Of a DNA stretch of 64,000 nt, positions 60,926 through 64,000 are shown in pieces. The first letter of the stretch is position 1; each line of letters opens with the position of its first letter. The stretch spans positions 496,001 to 560,000 of the forward strand of contig CAVTAS010000010.1 in NCBI GenBank assembly GCA_963732765.1, read 5' to 3'. A program made the position numbers and the translations under genes. Source of the DNA: JANYHF01 sp963732765. GTDB taxonomy: Bacteria > Pseudomonadota > Alphaproteobacteria > Rhizobiales > Hyphomicrobiaceae. Under the pieces are notes generated by a model. It made no database searches, was not told where the DNA came from, and was given only the letters and a program-made list of their open reading frames with translations.

Positions 60926-62077
60926 TTACGCCTTCACCACTTTCGTCTCCAGCTCCCAGCGCGGAGCTGGATTGACGCTTGGGCCATAGCCCAGCCGGGC
61001 GAGCATTTGGACCGTGCCGCCTTGCGGTGCCAGCCGCCGGTGGGCCTCGCGATAGAGGTCCGCCATTTCCGGATACTCTTGCAGGATCTGGCTCAAAGGC
61101 TGAAACCCAACACCGGCGGCCGTGGCGGCCAGGTTGAGTTTCAGCCAGTCGCGGCCGGTGTTGATCTGGTCGATGCGAGTGTTGCCCGGTGTTACGATCC
61201 ACAAGTAGCCCATGGCGCTGTCGGTATTCGCCAAAACAGCCTCGATACCCTGCGCATAGACGCTCGACGTTCTATCCAGCGCAAGTTCACGGGTAAATTG
61301 GCCGAACAGGGCAAGGGTATCGAACAGCACGCTGCTAAAGGCGATGCCATCCGGATTGGCTTCGACTTCAGCCTTGCCGATCCGGAACAGATCAACGCTT
61401 TCCTTATAGGTCCGGTCCGTCTTAATCTCGACATCCAGCGCCTGGCGCGTGAGCTGACGCCATACCGCCACATCGGCGGGTTTAGAGATCGCCCCGGCGC
61501 GGCCATCGGGAGCCTCGAGCGCGGCCAGGATACTGGAGAGAGTTTCTGCTTTCAGGTCTCGAGTCGTGTCGAAGGGCACTTTCAACGAGCGCCGGATCAG
61601 CACATGACGGAACAGCGGATCCGGTTTGACCGCAGTGTCCTTTGTGAAGGAAACCTGAGCAACAATGCGGTCGTCCAGTCCCTTGGGATCGGAACCTTCG
61701 GGAAACGGGAGGACCTTGGCGAGATAGCCATCCTCGGCTGCCGCCATGCGCAGCAGTTCCAGGAAGCAACCAAGACCGATGGTGATCTGGCGGTTGAACG
61801 GATCGGTGTGCGGCAGAAGACGCGCCCGATCAACCCGTAGCGTGATCATATCCGGTTTCGACAAGTCGACCAGCCAGGGTTGCCGGTTGTGCGGGTTCGG
61901 CGCCAGGATCGCGTAGGAGAGGGCGCGCATCCGCGGCTCAGTGTAAGCTGAGCCGGCATTGTGCCAGGGCAGCAAAGCCTTTTCCGGCGTCCGCGTCAGG
62001 GCGAACCCGGCCGCGCCCCCACCTGCAGCGACAATCACGCCACCGCCGAGAAGCCCCAGGAAAAGTCGACGACGCAT
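60926..62077 (-). CDS. Acg-type nitroreductase-like flavoprotein, exported
   Basis: A 383-residue protein with an N-terminal RRR and hydrophobic signal (MRRRLFLGLLGGGVIVAAGG), probably exported. The nitroreductase-like fold has LSYAILAPNPHNRQPWLVDL near the start and the FMN-type segment GRDWLKLNLAATAAGVGFQPLSQ near the end, as in Acg family FMN-binding oxidoreductases. Some family members bind flavin but lack activity. It ends a three-gene run with the two membrane proteins at 62137 and 62979. Confidence 0.78.
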   Translation of the reverse strand: MRRRLFLGLLGGGVIVAAGGGAAGFALTRTPEKALLPWHNAGSAYTEPRMRALSYAILAPNPHNRQPWLVDLSKPDMITLRVDRARLLPHTDPFNRQITIGLGCFLELLRMAAAEDGYLAKVLPFPEGSDPKGLDDRIVAQVSFTKDTAVKPDPLFRHVLIRRSLKVPFDTTRDLKAETLSSILAALEAPDGRAGAISKPADVAVWRQLTRQALDVEIKTDRTYKESVDLFRIGKAEVEANPDGIAFSSVLFDTLALFGQFTRELALDRTSSVYAQGIEAVLANTDSAMGYLWIVTPGNTRIDQINTGRDWLKLNLAATAAGVGFQPLSQILQEYPEMADLYREAHRRLAPQGGTVQMLARLGYGPSVNPAPRWELETKVVKA

Positions 62078-62136
62078 AGTTCACTCCTTCAGTGAGTATC
62101 GATATGTTTTGTTGAGTGTCTGTTTCGGCATGAGTA

Positions 62137-62982
62137 CTACAGCGGCAGCACCGGCAATCCCATCCGGGCTTGAACAAACAGGCCAACAACAATCGCGAAA
62201 TAGACTGCTGTCCCTGCTGGCATCACCCAGGGGATCTTGCCGAGGCCGATGCGATCCGCGATCAGTCCAGCTATCGGCAAAGCCTGCATGGCGTGGGTGG
62301 CAAAGAAGTGCGGCACGCGAAGATCGCCGTTGCGCGTGGACCAAGCCAGGAAGGGAAGTCCGTTGGCGTCTGTCAGCGGCGGGGTGCCGACAAGGTGTCC
62401 GGTCGCGAATTGGCTGCTCATGTAGCCGGCGACGATCAGTGTGCTCACTGATCCCAGGATGAGGCCCCAGGCGGCGCCAAACTTGAGTGCCGGCCCGACA
62501 TCGGGCTTGGCGCGCCAGAGAATGGCCAATCCCAACACAAAAGATCCGGTGACCAGAATGACCGACCCGACACCCATCAGGCCGTAGGCCAGGCCTTCGG
62601 CTGGAGTCGCGTAGTTGAAATGCGACGCCCGGCCCTCGGCGGCCTTGAAACCGATGTAGAGGAGTTCAAGCATCGCCGACAGCGACACCAGCAACGTCGT
62701 CCAGCGTATCAGCCGCGATGTCCGCCAGTCCGACTGCAGCAATGGAAACAGCGCAACGAGTGTCAGGAGATGGAGAGCCAGTGACATCTCGAAGTGGAAC
62801 GGTTTCCACCACAGAGTAGCGCCGTTGAGCAGGCGAGGATCGATCAGATAGGCGATATAATTCGGGATCATGAGAATGATCAGGGCACCAGCACTCGCTA
62901 TAGCCGACGTCCAGCCGGGAAGAACGGGCGCGCTGAAGAAGACCCGCGCAAAGAAGTTGGGGGGTGATGCGTTCGTGATCAT
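62137..62982 (-). CDS. Integral membrane protein, function unknown
   Basis: A 281-residue protein with about seven hydrophobic segments. The histidines and acidic residues at helix ends (WWKPFHFEMSLALHLLTL, FFATHAMQALPIAG) hint at cofactor or metal binding but fit no family I can name. Its start overlaps the end of the DUF4281-like gene by four bases. Confidence 0.65.
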   Translation of the reverse strand: MITNASPPNFFARVFFSAPVLPGWTSAIASAGALIILMIPNYIAYLIDPRLLNGATLWWKPFHFEMSLALHLLTLVALFPLLQSDWRTSRLIRWTTLLVSLSAMLELLYIGFKAAEGRASHFNYATPAEGLAYGLMGVGSVILVTGSFVLGLAILWRAKPDVGPALKFGAAWGLILGSVSTLIVAGYMSSQFATGHLVGTPPLTDANGLPFLAWSTRNGDLRVPHFFATHAMQALPIAGLIADRIGLGKIPWVMPAGTAVYFAIVVGLFVQARMGLPVLPL

Positions 62983-63431
62983 GATGCCAACTCAGCTGTA
63001 TTGCCTACAGTCATCTTTCCAAGTTCCAATGCCGTCTGCGCACCAATGAACATCAGATAGCCGATCGGTCCGAACAGGAAGGTCACGATCAGGATGGGGG
63101 CTTGCAGCCAGCGCGAGATGCCGATGGCGTCGGCGCGTTCGGCGATCCAGACGCCGACAAAGAGATCGAAGGCGAGGTAATGCACCCAGCCGGCCAGCAG
63201 CGTCGGGTCGGTGCCAAGCAGTGCCTTCACCTGGGCCAGGGTGTCGTACCCGCCGCCCTTGGCTTGGGCGAAATACACCACGGCGAGCACCGTGTAGGCG
63301 ATAGCAAGCGTACCCGGCACGGCGTAGCGCAGAATCCACCGCAGCCGGTCCCAGCGAGGCAGAAAGATCAGCGCCAGCCAGCTCGGCAGCGTGATCATGC
63401 CGGCCATCGAAAACCAACTCTCCCAGCTCAT
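62979..63431 (-). CDS. ABA4-like (DUF4281) membrane protein
   Basis: A 150-residue protein with four hydrophobic segments from ATG 63429-63431 (MSWESWFSMAGMITLPSWLA); the frame is open a further 14 codons upstream. The family block is GWVHYLAFDLFVGVWIAERA followed by FLFGPIGYLMFI. ABA4 in plants acts in carotenoid conversion; bacterial members are uncharacterised. First gene of the operon facing the TetR gene. Confidence 0.78.
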   Translation of the reverse strand: MSWESWFSMAGMITLPSWLALIFLPRWDRLRWILRYAVPGTLAIAYTVLAVVYFAQAKGGGYDTLAQVKALLGTDPTLLAGWVHYLAFDLFVGVWIAERADAIGISRWLQAPILIVTFLFGPIGYLMFIGAQTALELGKMTVGNTAELAS

Positions 63432-63500
63432 TGGTGTGCTCCATTTTGACGGTGTCAAGTTTGAAATTGTCATCGCATGTTGATGCTGTCAAGATAATAT

Positions 63501-63513
63501 TGTCGCCGACAAG
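63501..63513. promoter_or_regulatory. Candidate TetR operator
   Basis: TTGTCGCCGACAA is a 13-base palindrome with a single central base, located between the divergent DUF4281 and TetR genes, 37 bp before the TetR start. TetR repressors commonly bind such sites and control both directions. Confidence 0.55.
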
Positions 63514-63549
63514 ATTGCGCGCCAACAGGGATCGTCGTAGACTGCCAAA

Positions 63550-64000
63550 ATGAGTGGAAGAGAGCGCTATCACCACGGCGACCTGCGCAATGCGCTGTTG
63601 CACGCAGCCGTGGATTTGCTGGAGGCGGAGGGACTGGATGGCCTGTCGCTGCGCTCGGTGGCGGCGCGTGCGGGCGTCTCCCATGCCGGGCCGGCGCATC
63701 ATTTCCCCAACTTGAAGAGCCTGCTTACGGCCGTCGCCAAGGTCGCCTTCGACCGCTTTGGCGCAACCATGCGCGAGCATCGCGATCAGGCCGGCAAGGA
63801 CCCCCGCAGCCAGCTTGCGGCGGCCGGCGATGCCTATGTTTGTTTTGCCTGCGCATGCCCGCAACAGTTCAGGCTGATGTTTTCAGCAAGCCGCCTCGAC
63901 TGGACCGATGAACCGCTACAGGCAGCCGCTCGGGCGGCGCGCGCGCAACTGTCCGATGTGTGCGGGCCGGTTGCGGAGATGCGCGGCGAAACCTCGCCGG
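63550..64000 (+). CDS. TetR/AcrR family transcriptional regulator (3' end outside window)
   Basis: The frame starts at ATG 63550 and is open to the window end, giving 150 residues so far. The DNA-binding domain is typical (YHHGDLRNALLHAAVDLL, LSLRSVAARAGVSHAGPAHHF). The C-terminal segment VCFACACPQQFRLMFSASRL resembles the WHG-type ligand domain. It is divergent from the DUF4281-membrane protein-nitroreductase operon and probably represses it. Confidence 0.9.
   Translation, partial: MSGRERYHHGDLRNALLHAAVDLLEAEGLDGLSLRSVAARAGVSHAGPAHHFPNLKSLLTAVAKVAFDRFGATMREHRDQAGKDPRSQLAAAGDAYVCFACACPQQFRLMFSASRLDWTDEPLQAAARAARAQLSDVCGPVAEMRGETSP

Overview
The window looks like the chromosome of a free-living, G+C-rich alphaproteobacterium. 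The supporting features are a Gram-negative gene set, the infA-maf-yacG and tyrS/anmK neighbourhoods, a FixJ-like regulator, small secreted Cys proteins of a type common in that class, and a single-gene gcvP behind a tandem glycine riboswitch. The order within the class cannot be settled from the sequence alone.

Layout. 1-7.8 kb: end of a 2OG-Fe(II) oxygenase gene, a MOSC protein, a small secreted protein, a CDF metal exporter, a phosphonate pair (phnW-phnA, with phnA frameshifted), an FMN-dependent glutamate-synthase-like protein and a DUF937 protein. 7.8-13.9 kb: queuosine genes queA-tgt separated by a perfect 31-bp inverted repeat, then tyrS, anmK, a HAD phosphatase and a GlsB-type membrane protein. 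14.3-19.8 kb: a glycine cleavage operon (riboswitch-gcvT-gcvH-hicB-hicA-gcvP) that carries a toxin-antitoxin pair, a decayed duplicate of the gcvP 5' end and a frameshift in gcvP. 19.9-28.8 kb: a lipoprotein, ispH, a frameshifted DUF411 gene, an amino-acid ABC transporter split by three paralogous four-cysteine secreted proteins, an aquaporin and small secreted proteins. 28.9-34.4 kb: RNA helicase, infA, maf, yacG, an ABC-2 exporter and a curlin-like protein. 34.8-43.2 kb: sulfate assimilation (cysH-cysD-cysN, with CysN fused to DUF2061), an SDR-P450 pair, a pseudo-receiver regulator, ribF and a MaoC protein. 43.5-49.1 kb: tRNA-Val and tRNA-Leu, an SDR-FolB fusion, a glucosaminidase-like protein, ssb and a GNAT enzyme. 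49.1-50.1 kb: transposase debris. 50.1-58.0 kb: a yeast-FCY1-like deaminase, a Pot-type ABC transporter, a LysR regulator, creatininase and creatinase. 58.4-64 kb: a DUF4386 protein behind an FNR-type box, an epimerase-like protein, a Crp/Fnr regulator, a three-gene operon with an Acg-type nitroreductase, and a divergent TetR regulator cut by the window end.

Three themes stand out. Intergenic space is filled with palindromic repeats of several families, and three genes take their stop codon from a repeat arm. Three otherwise conserved genes each carry one single-base indel in a C/G run, which may mean either sequencing error or real decay. The 50-58 kb segment reads as a plausible creatinine-use locus (uptake, creatinine to creatine, creatine to sarcosine plus urea), although the link to the transporter is inferred from position only.
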